A stretch of 64,000 bases of DNA from Bacteroidales bacterium (GCA_017619655.1 JAFZRV010000008.1:62001-126000), one strand, 5' to 3'. Positions 18,448 to 28,539 are shown, counted from the stretch's first letter. Notes: generated by a model not told the origin, from the sequence alone. Made by a program: numbers and translations.

Positions 18448-21400
18448 TTAATTTACTTCAAAATACCGGAGTGAGGCGAGCATGTCGAAGATCATGTCGA
18501 CATAGTCGCTGGCGGTCGCGCTCCAGCGGAAACCGAGCCGGTGCAGGACCTGCATTGTGTAGGAAGTGGAGGCCATGTTGGGGAGGGTCTGCGGGCCGTC
18601 GGGCGCGCTGGCATAGGCGATGATGCTCGAGAGCACCTGGGCTTTTTCCGGATCGTTCTTGGCGGCTTCCATGCGGGCGGCGAATTCGGGGAATTCGCAG
18701 TATCCCAGGGGAGAACCGTCATCGAGCCGGATGCGTGACAGAATGTCGTCCATCGGCAGCAGGTGGTCGTTCGAGACATGGAACACGCAACAGGCGTCGG
18801 GCGTAGTGGACAGCAGCACGATGGCCCGCGCCGTCTCGTCGATGGGGGAGAATTCCATCTTCGAATCCAGCAGCTGGTAGGGGCAGGCCCCCAGCATCCG
18901 GTAGGCCTTGATGCGCCCCATCGTGGTATTGGCATTGAAATTGGCCTGGAATTCACCGTCTTCCGCTCGCGGCGACAGGTTGCCTGCGCGCATGATCTTG
19001 GCTTTCAGCGTGCCCGCGGCCATATGCTCGAGCACAAGGCGCTCCGCCAGGTACTTCGAGTGGACGTACTGGTTGTCGGTGTTCTGCCCGATCCAGAGTT
19101 GCTGCTCGAAGAATGGCTTGGGCATGTCGCCGACCGTCATGCCGCCGACGCTTTCGGTCGAGACCTGGATGAAGCGCGCGTTCATCTGCTCGCAGAACGC
19201 TACAAGGTTCTTCACGCCGCCGTAGTTGATCTCCTCGATGTCGTTGCCTTTCGAGAAGTGCTTCACGTTGGCCGCGCAGTTGATGACCAGGTCGAACGGT
19301 GTGCCGGAGGCCTGAAGCTTCTCGAACGACGCCGGTTTGGTGATGTCGCCCTCGACGACGCGGATGCGCGTACCGATGAGTTTGCGATATTTTTTGTCGA
19401 AGTAGTAGATGAGCATCTCGGCCAGCCGCTGCTCGGCCGTCAGCGTAGTGCCCTTGCCGCGCAGCAGGCACCAGACCACCGTGCTCCTGGGCGTGTGGTC
19501 GATGAGTTCGCGCAGCACGTGGACGCCGAGGAAACCTGTGGCGCCCGTCAGCAGGATGTTCTTGCCCAGCGGGTTCGGCTTGCCCGTGGCGAAAGATTCC
19601 AGCGTGTTGGCGGACAGTAGCTGATCGATGGCTGTGTAGTCGAAGTGCGCCACGTCCTCTTCGGGTGCGACAGTCCCTTCGCCCGCTACCGTTTCGCCCG
19701 TGAGATGGGCGGCCAGGGCACGTGGCGTTGGATAAAGGAAGACTTCTCCGTAGCTAAACTTGAGGCCGCGCTTTTCGGCCTCCACCAGCACGTTGGTCAC
19801 CATAAGCGAGGAACCGCCCATGTCGAAGAAATTGTCGATCGCACCGATCTTCTCTACGTCGAGCACATGGGCGAATACTTCGCAGAGCGCGCGCTCCGTG
19901 TCGTTGGCCGGCTCCACGTAATCCTCGGCCGAGGCCAGGACCGGCGCCGGAAGGGCCTTTCGATCTACTTTCTGGTTGACGTTGAGCGGAATGGCGTCGA
20001 TCTGGTTCATGGAGGCGGGCACCATGTACGGCGGTTTGCGCTCCAAGATGAAGGCGGACAGGGCCTTCGGGTCAAGGGTGCCCTCACACACTACGTATGC
20101 GGCGATGAACTTGCCGCCGGAGGGCGCGTCGAATGCCTGGACGGTGACGTCCTTCACGCCCGGGAACTCCCGGATCACGGCCTCCACCTCCTTGGTTTCC
20201 ACGCGGAAGCCGCGGATCTTGACCTGGCCGTCGTTGCGGCCCACGAACTCGATGTTGCCGTCGGTGCGCCAGCGCACGATGTCGCCCGTGCGGTACACGC
20301 GGTCATACGGCGCTTTGTCGTCGAAAGGATTGGCGATGAAGGTCTCGGCCGTCTTGTCGGGGCGGTTGAGGTAGCCGCGGCCCACCTGCGGACCGGTGAC
20401 CCAGAGTTCGCCCGCGGCACCGGCGGGGAGCCGGCGGCCGCAGTCGTCCACCACGTAGAGCCGCACGTTGTCGAGCGGATGCCCGATGGGGATGTTCGCT
20501 TCGCGGGCCTTCACGTCGAAAATGGTGGTGAAAATGGTACATTCGGTAGGGCCGTAGCCGTTGTGAAGGCTATAGGAAGGCGGATCGAGCGATACCAGTT
20601 TTTCGCCTCCCACCGACAGGTGTTTCAGGGCCGGGTTGCCCGGGAAGTTGCGGGCGAACAGCACGCCGACCTGCGTGGTCATGAAGCTGTGGGAGATATG
20701 GTGGTCGGTAATGTAGGCGCTCAGGGCGGACATGTCGTGCCGTGTTTCCTCGTCGATGATATGGACGCTCGCGCCGGTGGTCAGGGCGGGGTACAGGTCC
20801 ATCATGCAGGCATCGAAGCCGAAGCTGGCATACGCAGCCACACGGCTGGCGGGTTTCAGTTCGTAATATTTGCGGTACCAGGCACAGAAGTTCACGAGAT
20901 TGCGGTGCTCCAGCATGCAGCCTTTCGGCACGCCGGTAGAACCGGAGGTGTAGAGCAGGATGAACAGGCTGTCCGGCGCGGGGCCTTCGGGTACTTTGCC
21001 TTCCGGCAGCGCGGCGATCTCGCCCGTCATCAGCACGGGACCCGTGTAGTCGGTCAGCAGCGGGCGAAGCGACTCTTCTGCGATGAGGAGCTTCGCGGCG
21101 GCGTCCTGTACCATGAAGTTCAGGCGTTCCGGCGGATAAGACGGGTCGAGCGGCTGGTAGGCGCAGCCGGCCTTCAGCACGCCGAGCGCCGTGACGGCCA
21201 TCAGTTCGCTGCGGCCGATGAGGATCGAAACCACGTCTTCGCGGCCCAGGCCCCGGGCGGCGATGTAAGCAGCGATGCGGTCGGACGCCTGGTCGAGCGT
21301 GCCGTAGGTAAGGGAAGTCTCGCCGTATGAGACAGCCAGCGCGTCGGGCGTGGCCGTGGCTTGCTGGCGGAAGAGCGAGACGATGGTCTGTTTCGTGTCG

Positions 21401-24400
21401 ACCTTCTGCGTGAAATGATTGAAACCATCCAGTTCTTCGAGGCGCGGCCCGTCGACGAAGGCGACGGAGTCGAGAGAGCCGTCGGCGAGGAGGCTGCGGA
21501 CAGCGGTCTCCATGGCGTCGGCGAAGCGCTGCATGATTTCCGGGCTATAGCGGGAATCGTCGTATTCCAGCGCGATGTATTCGTCGCCTTCCTTGCCGTC
21601 GATGAAAATGCTGATCGGGAACTTGGGCGTGCCGATCTCGAGATTCTCGCTCCCGATGTCCTGTCCGTCAATCTGGTACTTCTGCAGCACGCCCACCTGG
21701 TAGGCGAGCATGACCTGCGGCTGGAAGTCGTAGTCCGTGGCCACCTGGGCGAACGGATAGTTTTCGTGGCGAAGCGTCTCAGAGAAGATCCGGTCGGTCT
21801 CTTTCAAATAATCATCCACGGGACCGTGTCCGATGTCGCTGGAGAGGGCCAGCGTGTTGACGAACATGCCCAGCGTATCGGCGGTGCGCATGTCGCTGCG
21901 GCCGTTGCTGATGGTGCAGATGTATACTTTGCGGTTGCCGCAGAAGGCGCCTACGGTGAGGAAGGCGGCGGCCAGGTAGTAGCTGGCAGGGGAGATGCCC
22001 AGGTCGAGGCAGCGCTGTGCGATGTCGGCGCCCACCTTCTTGGTGAGCAGCACTTCCTTGCCGGGGCCCTCGCCGGGTTCGCGGTCAGGCATCACGCCGC
22101 TGGCGCCTTCGCAGCCCGTCATCCGCTGCGCGAAGAAGTCGCGGGCGGCGGCGAAAGCCTCGCCTTCGCGGGCTTCCAACTGGTCGGCGGCATAGTCGAA
22201 ATACGTGTAGTTCTCCGGTGCGGGCGCCTGTCCGGCGAGCGCGGCGGTCAACTGCGTGATGAAGATGTCGTAGGAACGGCCGTCGAACACAAGGTGGTGG
22301 AAGTCGGTGAAGAGGTAGAGTTGTTCACCGCTTTTCACCACGGACACCCGGTAGAGCGGGCCTGTGTTCAGGTCGAACGGCTGCATGAATCCGGCCTTGT
22401 AGTCGACCAGTGCCTCGGGTGCGATGATCTCGAGGTCCACTTGCGGCTCGGCCTCGACCGGGACGAGCACCACCTGGCCGTCCTTCATCTCGAAGCGGCT
22501 GTTCACCACGCTGTGGCAGCGCAGCACTTGCTCCGCCGCCGAACGCACTTGCTCAGGATCGAGCGTGGCCGGCAGGGTCCACATCATCGGGATGTTGTAG
22601 AGCGTTGCCTGTGGCGCTTTCATGCATTCGAAGTAAACGCCGGCCTGCTGGAAGGTGAGCGGCTGCGGGCTGTCGGTGCGGTGTGCGGCGCCGGTCTGTC
22701 CGCCGGCCTGCCCCGCGATCAGCGCTTTGAGCACCGCGTTCTCGATGGTCTGCAGCGAGGCGGTCTTGACGAAGGAATCCATGTCCATCTGGACCCCATA
22801 TTTCTTATAGATTTCCGTGGCCAGGCGCAGTGCGGACAGCGAGGTGAGCCCGTAGTAGATGAGCGGTTCCGTCAGCGAGAAGCCTTCGATGTGGATGCTG
22901 TCGCGGATCAGGTCGGCAATCTCCTGCTCGAGGATATTGAACGGTGCATCTACGGCCTTGTGTGCCTGCTGCTGCGGCTGTGGCCTGGGCAGGGCCTTCC
23001 GGTCCACTTTCTGGTTGACGTTGAGCGGAATCTTTTCGATCTGCATCGTCACGGCCGGGACCATGTAGGGCGGCTTTCGCTCCAGGATGAACGCGTTCAG
23101 TTTCTCCACTTCCACCGGCTGGTCGGAAACGACGTAGGCGGCCAGATATTTGCCGCCGCCGGCCACTTCTTCGTCGAAGGCCTGGACGGTGGCGTCGGTG
23201 ATGCCCGGATATTCGAGGATGACGGTTTCGACCTCCTTGAGTTCGATGCGGAAGCCGCGCACCTTGACCTGCGAGTCCTTGCGTCCCACGAATTCAATGT
23301 CGCCGTCCTCGCGCCAGCGCACGATGTCGCCGGTTCGGTAGGCGCGGGAATAGAGCGGGTCTTTCTCGTAGCGGTTGGCGATGAAGGCTTCCGCGGTCTT
23401 TTCGGGCAGGCCCAGGTAGCCGGAGCCCACCTGCGGGCCGGTGATCAGCAGTTCGCCGCAGGCCCCCACGGGCAATTGCTGCCCGATTTTCGTGGCGATA
23501 TAGGCGTGTACGCCGGGGAACGGCTGTCCGATCGGGATATTCGGCTCCTGTTTCTCCACGAGCTTGCTGACCACGTAGCAGGAACACTCCGTCGGACCGT
23601 AGCAGTTGAACAGCTTGTAGCCCGGCGGCGCGATGCTGGCGAGTTTCTCGCCGCCCGTGGACAGGACCTTGAGTCCCTTGCAGCGCGGGAAATTGAGGGC
23701 GAACTGGGTGGCCACCTGCGTGGTCATGAAGGCATGTGTGATGCCGTTCTCCTCATAGTAGGCGTTGAGGGCCACCAGGTCGAGCCGGATGTCTTCGGGA
23801 ATGATATGGAGCGTGGCGCCGGCGATCAGGGCGCGCCACAGGTCGCCCATGAAAGCGTCGAAGCCGAAGCTGGCGTAGGCCGTCATGACGGATTTGGCGT
23901 CCACGCCGAGGCTTTGGTTGGAATTGCAGCAGAATGCGTAGATGTTGCCCTGTGTCATCATGCAGCCCTTGGGCGTTCCAGTGGTGCCGCTGGTATAGAG
24001 CAGGATGAAGAGGTCTTCGGGTTTCGGTGCGCCTTTCGGCTGGCCGTCCGGCAGTCCGGCGATGTCGGCGGTCGACAGGACGGGACCATCATATTCGCCC
24101 ACGCAGGCTTCCAGGCCCGGATCGGCGATGAGCAGGGCGGCCTTGGCATCCTTGACCATATAGTTCAGACGTTCGGTCGGGTAGGAGGGGTCGAGGGGCT
24201 GATAGGCGCAGCCGGCCTTGACGACGGCCAGCGGTGCGGTCACCATGTGCTCGTTGCGGCCCAGGATGATCGAAACCACGCCGCCCGGCTTGACGGTCCG
24301 CTGGATGAAGGCGGCCAGCTTGTCGGAGAGCCTGTCCACTTCGGCGTAGCTCAGGCGTACGTCCCTGCTGACCACGGCGGTCTGCTGCGGCGCGCGGGCC

Positions 24401-25734
24401 AAGTTCTCGCGGAACGCGTCGAGCACGGTCTTGCCGGCATCGAAGCGGGGTGCAGCGGGCAGCATTTTGTCCAGTTGCTTGCGCTGCCGCGGGGTGATAT
24501 ACTGTAAGTCGGCCAGCGTTCCGGCTTTCTCCATCGAGGCGAGCACGGCGGCAAAACTCTCGGCGAACTGTTTCAGGATGCTTTCGGAGTACTGGTCCGG
24601 CCGGTGCCAGAAGCGGAGCACCTGACTGCCATCCTCGCGCCCGAAGAGTTCGGCCGAAAGGCCGATGCCGGGCGGGTTGGTGCGCAGGTCTTCGGCGGGG
24701 ATGTCCTGTCCGTCGAGGCGGAGGGGCAGGGTTTCGGTGACGAATTTGCCCTGGTAGCCGAAATTGATGGCGGGATTGAAGTCCAGGTCCCGGACACAGT
24801 CCGCGAACGAATAGAAGGCGCGTGCACGGGAGCCGCTTACCTGCTGCCGGATCGCGTCGAGCCATTGTGCGACGGATTGGGAGGGGTCGGCGTTCACCAG
24901 GACGGGCATCGTGTGGACGCTCATCGTCAGGGCATTCATCGACGGGCCTTTGCGGCCGTTCCAGATAGTGCTGAACGCGGCGCGGGTGTCGCCGCTCCAG
25001 GCGGCGAGGGTCGCGCCGAATGCGGCCGTGAAAAGCACGCTGTCGGCACAGCGGTATTGCGCGAGCAGCGCCTTGACGGTGCTTCCCTTCAGGGGCAGGT
25101 CGAGGACCAGCTCCCGGTAGGGCTGCGCGGCGGCGTCAAAGACGTCGGGCAGGATGTTCGAATCGAGCTGGGCGCCGTCGCCGAAGGTTTCGGCGTACCA
25201 CTGCTGCGCTTCCGTGTAGCTGTCTCCCTGCCGCTGTGCTTCTTCGCGCGTGGCGATGTCGAAGCCGTTGAGGGGTTCCGGCGGGATTTCTTCGCCGGCA
25301 TAGGCCCGTGCAACATGGTCTGTCAGCAGGACGGCGGAAGCGCCGTCGAAAATGATATGGTGGAAATCGACGTAGGCATAGTTGCCTGTCTTTGTCCGGT
25401 AGATCTCGATACGGAAGAGCGGGTCTTTCAGCAAGTCCATGGTCCGGCAGAACGTGGGCCGGACGCTGTCGATCGAATCGACCTCCCGAACCAGCGGATG
25501 CCATTCGTCGGCCGAATGGTCTTCTATCCGCGGCATGCCTTCTTCCAGCACGATGCGTGACAGGGCGTAGGGGTGGGCGCGGACCACGGCCTCGAAAGCG
25601 GCGGACAGCCGCTCCAGGTCGACCGTTTCAGGAAGTTTGTAAAGGGATGCCTGCTGATAGTTTCCACTGTCGGGATCAAGTCCCTGACAAGCCAGATAAA
25701 TGCTCAACTGCGATTGGGAAAGAGGATACGTCAT
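18448..25734 (-). CDS. Two-module NRPS, C-A-T-C-A-T with terminal thioester reductase
   Basis: The 2428-residue synthetase assembles two amino acids and releases the product reductively. The order is C1 (HHIIFDG, 125-131), A1 (TSGTTGTPKG near 581), T1 (GLTSL near 961), C2 (HHLVFDG near 1145), A2 (TSGSTGVPKG near 1596), T2 (GGSSL near 1974) and an NAD(P)-binding reductase (TGATGFLG near 2065, YVHSK near 2226). The first domain is a condensation domain, so the first residue may be N-acylated. By-eye specificity residues are DAGFSGCCY (A1) and DAMFSGGIF (A2); neither is a standard code I can assign. Known gut NRPSs with this domain order give dipeptide aldehydes or pyrazinones. No phosphopantetheinyl transferase is in the window. 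Confidence 0.95.
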   Translation of the reverse strand: MTYPLSQSQLSIYLACQGLDPDSGNYQQASLYKLPETVDLERLSAAFEAVVRAHPYALSRIVLEEGMPRIEDHSADEWHPLVREVDSIDSVRPTFCRTMDLLKDPLFRIEIYRTKTGNYAYVDFHHIIFDGASAVLLTDHVARAYAGEEIPPEPLNGFDIATREEAQRQGDSYTEAQQWYAETFGDGAQLDSNILPDVFDAAAQPYRELVLDLPLKGSTVKALLAQYRCADSVLFTAAFGATLAAWSGDTRAAFSTIWNGRKGPSMNALTMSVHTMPVLVNADPSQSVAQWLDAIRQQVSGSRARAFYSFADCVRDLDFNPAINFGYQGKFVTETLPLRLDGQDIPAEDLRTNPPGIGLSAELFGREDGSQVLRFWHRPDQYSESILKQFAESFAAVLASMEKAGTLADLQYITPRQRKQLDKMLPAAPRFDAGKTVLDAFRENLARAPQQTAVVSRDVRLSYAEVDRLSDKLAAFIQRTVKPGGVVSIILGRNEHMVTAPLAVVKAGCAYQPLDPSYPTERLNYMVKDAKAALLIADPGLEACVGEYDGPVLSTADIAGLPDGQPKGAPKPEDLFILLYTSGTTGTPKGCMMTQGNIYAFCCNSNQSLGVDAKSVMTAYASFGFDAFMGDLWRALIAGATLHIIPEDIRLDLVALNAYYEENGITHAFMTTQVATQFALNFPRCKGLKVLSTGGEKLASIAPPGYKLFNCYGPTECSCYVVSKLVEKQEPNIPIGQPFPGVHAYIATKIGQQLPVGACGELLITGPQVGSGYLGLPEKTAEAFIANRYEKDPLYSRAYRTGDIVRWREDGDIEFVGRKDSQVKVRGFRIELKEVETVILEYPGITDATVQAFDEEVAGGGKYLAAYVVSDQPVEVEKLNAFILERKPPYMVPAVTMQIEKIPLNVNQKVDRKALPRPQPQQQAHKAVDAPFNILEQEIADLIRDSIHIEGFSLTEPLIYYGLTSLSALRLATEIYKKYGVQMDMDSFVKTASLQTIENAVLKALIAGQAGGQTGAAHRTDSPQPLTFQQAGVYFECMKAPQATLYNIPMMWTLPATLDPEQVRSAAEQVLRCHSVVNSRFEMKDGQVVLVPVEAEPQVDLEIIAPEALVDYKAGFMQPFDLNTGPLYRVSVVKSGEQLYLFTDFHHLVFDGRSYDIFITQLTAALAGQAPAPENYTYFDYAADQLEAREGEAFAAARDFFAQRMTGCEGASGVMPDREPGEGPGKEVLLTKKVGADIAQRCLDLGISPASYYLAAAFLTVGAFCGNRKVYICTISNGRSDMRTADTLGMFVNTLALSSDIGHGPVDDYLKETDRIFSETLRHENYPFAQVATDYDFQPQVMLAYQVGVLQKYQIDGQDIGSENLEIGTPKFPISIFIDGKEGDEYIALEYDDSRYSPEIMQRFADAMETAVRSLLADGSLDSVAFVDGPRLEELDGFNHFTQKVDTKQTIVSLFRQQATATPDALAVSYGETSLTYGTLDQASDRIAAYIAARGLGREDVVSILIGRSELMAVTALGVLKAGCAYQPLDPSYPPERLNFMVQDAAAKLLIAEESLRPLLTDYTGPVLMTGEIAALPEGKVPEGPAPDSLFILLYTSGSTGVPKGCMLEHRNLVNFCAWYRKYYELKPASRVAAYASFGFDACMMDLYPALTTGASVHIIDEETRHDMSALSAYITDHHISHSFMTTQVGVLFARNFPGNPALKHLSVGGEKLVSLDPPSYSLHNGYGPTECTIFTTIFDVKAREANIPIGHPLDNVRLYVVDDCGRRLPAGAAGELWVTGPQVGRGYLNRPDKTAETFIANPFDDKAPYDRVYRTGDIVRWRTDGNIEFVGRNDGQVKIRGFRVETKEVEAVIREFPGVKDVTVQAFDAPSGGKFIAAYVVCEGTLDPKALSAFILERKPPYMVPASMNQIDAIPLNVNQKVDRKALPAPVLASAEDYVEPANDTERALCEVFAHVLDVEKIGAIDNFFDMGGSSLMVTNVLVEAEKRGLKFSYGEVFLYPTPRALAAHLTGETVAGEGTVAPEEDVAHFDYTAIDQLLSANTLESFATGKPNPLGKNILLTGATGFLGVHVLRELIDHTPRSTVVWCLLRGKGTTLTAEQRLAEMLIYYFDKKYRKLIGTRIRVVEGDITKPASFEKLQASGTPFDLVINCAANVKHFSKGNDIEEINYGGVKNLVAFCEQMNARFIQVSTESVGGMTVGDMPKPFFEQQLWIGQNTDNQYVHSKYLAERLVLEHMAAGTLKAKIMRAGNLSPRAEDGEFQANFNANTTMGRIKAYRMLGACPYQLLDSKMEFSPIDETARAIVLLSTTPDACCVFHVSNDHLLPMDDILSRIRLDDGSPLGYCEFPEFAARMEAAKNDPEKAQVLSSIIAYASAPDGPQTLPNMASTSYTMQVLHRLGFRWSATASDYVDMIFDMLASLRYFEVN

Positions 25735-25760
25735 GGCGCCTTAGAGAATGGTTTAATTTC

Positions 25761-25812
25761 CAAATGTAACAAAAAAAATCTTTGTTTTTATCGCAAATCC
25801 TCCATAAATTTG
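25761..25812. promoter_or_regulatory. Divergent promoters of the NRPS and the SpoIIE-type phosphatase
   Basis: Minus-strand TACATTTG (25768 to 25761) lies 26 nt before the NRPS ATG. Plus-strand TAAATTTG (25805-25812) ends 5 nt before a GTG at 25818. The region between is very AT-rich. Both match TAnnTTTG. Confidence 0.6.
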
Positions 25813-25817
25813 AACTT

Positions 25818-27128
25818 GTGAAACACAATCTGACCATCCGGAGAGGCATTTTGCTGCTGTTGGCGCTGTTCGGCGTGATTATTGGCGGGACGATCTTCTT
25901 TACCGCCCGCTATGCCCGGAATACTTTCGTGAACGGCGAGTATGAGAATGCCATCGAAATCCTGACGATCCTGGGCCGGCAGATTGAGAAGAATTTGAAC
26001 GATAATGACAAAGGCATCAGCGGCGATCCTTTTCGTTTTCTGCAGACGGCTGCCTCTGTACAGAAAACGCAGGAGAATTTCTCCTTTCTGATCCGCGACA
26101 GTCAGGGAATCGTGCTGGCGCCTGCCTTTGCTGCAGGAAAAGAGCTTCCGATGACCCGTGTCCATTGGTTGACCCGGGACAAAGGATGCTGCCTGGCTTA
26201 CGTCTGGGAGAAGGAGTGCTTCGTCGTCTTCTATCCGATGCCCGATCGTCCGCTGGAACTGGTCGCTGTCTATGACAACGATTACATGTTTGAGGAAGTG
26301 TACCACACACTGATGCTTTTCGCCATCGTGCTGTCCGCCATCTATCTCATACTGGTGCTGCTGAGCTGGTTCTGGATCATCCCGGCGCTGGAGCGGACGA
26401 TCGACCGCAAGAACAAGGTGGAAAATGAGCTCAATGCGGCGCGCAGGCTTCAGCTGAAGGCCGTGACGCAGGATTTTCCCCGGGCGCCGTGGTTCGACAT
26501 CCATGCCGAGCTGCGGGCGATGCGGGAGGTCGGCGGCGACATCTACCTGTGCGGGATGGTGGGGAAGAAGCTGTCTTTCGTGGTGGGCGACGTCTCCGAC
26601 AAAGGGACGACGGCCGCCTTTATGATGTTCACGATCAGCAGCTACATCCGCTCGCGAATACAGACCGGGATTCCGTTCGACCGCTTGATGGAGGAAGTCA
26701 ACAGCCTGATCTGCGACAACCCTGAATACGAGATGTTCTGCACGCTCTTCATGGGCGCCATCGATCCCGATACCCTGGAAATGGAATATTGCAACGCCGG
26801 CCACACGCGGACGCTCCTGAACGGGGCCTTCCTGGACCAGGACCCGCAGCTGATCGCGGGCATCGCGCCCGGCTACCGCTTCCATACCCAGAAGTGCCGC
26901 TTGCAGCACGGAGACCGGCTGCTGCTCTACACGGACGGCGTGACCGAGGCGCGCGACGAGCGCCGGGCCTTCTTCGGCGAAGAACGCCTGCGGGCCTGGA
27001 TGGCGGCCCGGCCGGCCGGCGCCGGCTGCCGGGAAGACTGTGCGGACCTGCTCGACACCCTGGCTGCGTTCCGCGGCAAGGCCCCGCAGAACGACGACAT
27101 AGCAATCATGAGTATCCGAATACAATGA
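25818..27128 (+). CDS. Membrane-bound SpoIIE/RsbU-type PP2C serine phosphatase
   Basis: Such phosphatases dephosphorylate STAS anti-anti-sigma proteins in partner-switching cascades. The 436-residue product has a membrane helix at about 10-32, an extracytoplasmic sensor region, a second helix at about 165-190 and a PP2C domain from about 215. Motifs are REVGGDIY, VGDVSDKGTTAA, NAGHTRT and LLLYTDGVTEARD. I chose GTG at 25818 because the only promoter box ends 5 nt before it; an in-frame TTG at 25782 would add 12 residues but lies upstream of the box. The 3' end overlaps the STAS gene by ATGA. Confidence 0.92.
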   Translation: MKHNLTIRRGILLLLALFGVIIGGTIFFTARYARNTFVNGEYENAIEILTILGRQIEKNLNDNDKGISGDPFRFLQTAASVQKTQENFSFLIRDSQGIVLAPAFAAGKELPMTRVHWLTRDKGCCLAYVWEKECFVVFYPMPDRPLELVAVYDNDYMFEEVYHTLMLFAIVLSAIYLILVLLSWFWIIPALERTIDRKNKVENELNAARRLQLKAVTQDFPRAPWFDIHAELRAMREVGGDIYLCGMVGKKLSFVVGDVSDKGTTAAFMMFTISSYIRSRIQTGIPFDRLMEEVNSLICDNPEYEMFCTLFMGAIDPDTLEMEYCNAGHTRTLLNGAFLDQDPQLIAGIAPGYRFHTQKCRLQHGDRLLLYTDGVTEARDERRAFFGEERLRAWMAARPAGAGCREDCADLLDTLAAFRGKAPQNDDIAIMSIRIQ

Positions 27129-27427
27129 AAACGACGATTACAGAGAAAGACGGCCGGGTCGTCCTCGCCGTCGAAGGCGAACTCGACACCGACACCTGTC
27201 CCCAGTTCAAGGAAGATATCCAGCCCCTGCTGGACCAGGCGCCGAAGGCCCTCGAGGTCGACATGCAGGCGCTGGAGTATATCTCTTCCAAGGCCCTGCG
27301 CATCCTCATTTCGCTGCAGCAGGCGGTCGTGGCGAACAAGGGCGCGTTCAAGGTGACGAACGTCCAGCCCGCGGTGCGGGAAGTCTTCGACATGACGGGT
27401 CTGGCGGCCAGTATGATCCAGGATTAA
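27125..27427 (+). CDS. STAS-domain anti-sigma factor antagonist (RsbV/SpoIIAA-like)
   Basis: The 100-residue single-domain STAS protein begins MKTTITEKDGRVVLAVEGEL. The phospho-acceptor region reads YISSKALRIL (usually SSAGLR), so a serine is available but the following Ala-Gly is replaced by Lys-Ala. It is the likely substrate of the phosphatase encoded just upstream, whose stop it overlaps by 4 bp. No RsbW-type kinase or sigma factor is seen in the window. The stop overlaps the convergent DUF4421 stop. Confidence 0.92.
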   Translation: MKTTITEKDGRVVLAVEGELDTDTCPQFKEDIQPLLDQAPKALEVDMQALEYISSKALRILISLQQAVVANKGAFKVTNVQPAVREVFDMTGLAASMIQD

Positions 27428-28482
27428 CGCGTTCCGAAGCGGTAGGCCAGCGACAGGCGGAACTGCCAGTCGTGTGCGGAGAAGAGGTGGAAGCCCTGGC
27501 TGCTCCGGTTCAGGAAGTTGCGGGACGCCATCTGGTTGATCACGCCGCTCAGGCCCACCGACCAGTGGTCGGCCCAGCGATAATAGGCGCCGGCCCTTCC
27601 CGTGAAGGAAACCGCAATCCAGCCGTTGGGGTAGGGCGTATGGACTTTTACGCCGTCCCTCCGGATAGTCGTGGCTTCGTATACCGACCACATCGGGACC
27701 GCTGAGGCGTGCAGCAGCCAGTGCTGGTTCCGGAGAACCCAATTGTAGCCATACCCCGCACCGACCGAGACCCTGTTGTAGAACATGTTGGAGGCCAGCA
27801 GCTCGAACAGGAGCGTCTGGGTCAGGTCCTTGTCTTTGAATGCCGCCTGGTTCGCATTGACGGCTATTTCTCCGCCGTCCTTGAAGGACACGACGTCCCA
27901 GACGGACCAGGATGCCGCGGCGATGAAGCTGCCGGCACTGCGGCGCTGGATCTTGGACTGCTTCATGGCGGCGGCATAGGAGAAGCGGGGATTGAAGCTC
28001 CAGAACAGGTTCAGGCGCGACTCTCCCAGCAGCACGCTGTTCAAGTCGGGTTTCAGCTCCGTGGGAGTATCGAAGGTTCCTTTCAGTCCCGTGGTGAAGC
28101 GCAGGGCGTATTCAATGCCAAGATGCTTGCTGTAACTGTCGACGGTGAAATTGAAGTTGAGTTTCTTGCCGATGGCGCGGGAATAGCTCAAACCCAGGCC
28201 ACGGTAGCTGAGGCCGACGCCGACGCGGTGGTTCATGCCCGTACCCAGGCTGATACGGCCGTCCGAGACGTTGTCGATGCGCAGGCCGGTAGACGTGTAG
28301 AACAGGCGGGCGTCCCAGTGATAGGGATAGCGGCCGATGTAGGTGGTGTCCATCTTCGCATAGCCTTTGGCCTCTCGCATGTTGAGGAAGTCGTTGAGGT
28401 CTTTCCAGAAACTGTCTTTCTGCTGCTGGGCGGCGGCGCTCAAGGACAGAAATAAGAAGGACAAAAGCAGGATGCGTTTCAT
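27424..28482 (-). CDS. DUF4421 family outer-membrane beta-barrel protein
   Basis: The 352-residue protein has a signal peptide (MKRILLLSFLFLSLSAAAQ) and many alternating aromatic/hydrophobic strands typical of an outer-membrane barrel. The segment GMNHRVGVGLSYRGLGLSYS matches the DUF4421 pattern. It ends in RFGTR rather than an aromatic residue. The function is unknown. ATG at 28482 is chosen over an in-frame upstream start because the signal peptide begins there. Confidence 0.82.
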   Translation of the reverse strand: MKRILLLSFLFLSLSAAAQQQKDSFWKDLNDFLNMREAKGYAKMDTTYIGRYPYHWDARLFYTSTGLRIDNVSDGRISLGTGMNHRVGVGLSYRGLGLSYSRAIGKKLNFNFTVDSYSKHLGIEYALRFTTGLKGTFDTPTELKPDLNSVLLGESRLNLFWSFNPRFSYAAAMKQSKIQRRSAGSFIAAASWSVWDVVSFKDGGEIAVNANQAAFKDKDLTQTLLFELLASNMFYNRVSVGAGYGYNWVLRNQHWLLHASAVPMWSVYEATTIRRDGVKVHTPYPNGWIAVSFTGRAGAYYRWADHWSVGLSGVINQMASRNFLNRSSQGFHLFSAHDWQFRLSLAYRFGTR

Positions 28483-28500
28483 GAAACATGAATTATTTAG

Positions 28501-28539
28501 CAAATATAGTCATTCTTTGAAACAAATTTGTTACTTTTG
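28501..28539. promoter_or_regulatory. Divergent promoters of the DUF4421 and M23/LysM genes
   Basis: Minus-strand TATATTTG (28508 to 28501) is 18 nt from the ATG at 28482. Plus-strand TACTTTTG (28532-28539) is 19 nt from the ATG at 28559. Confidence 0.6.
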
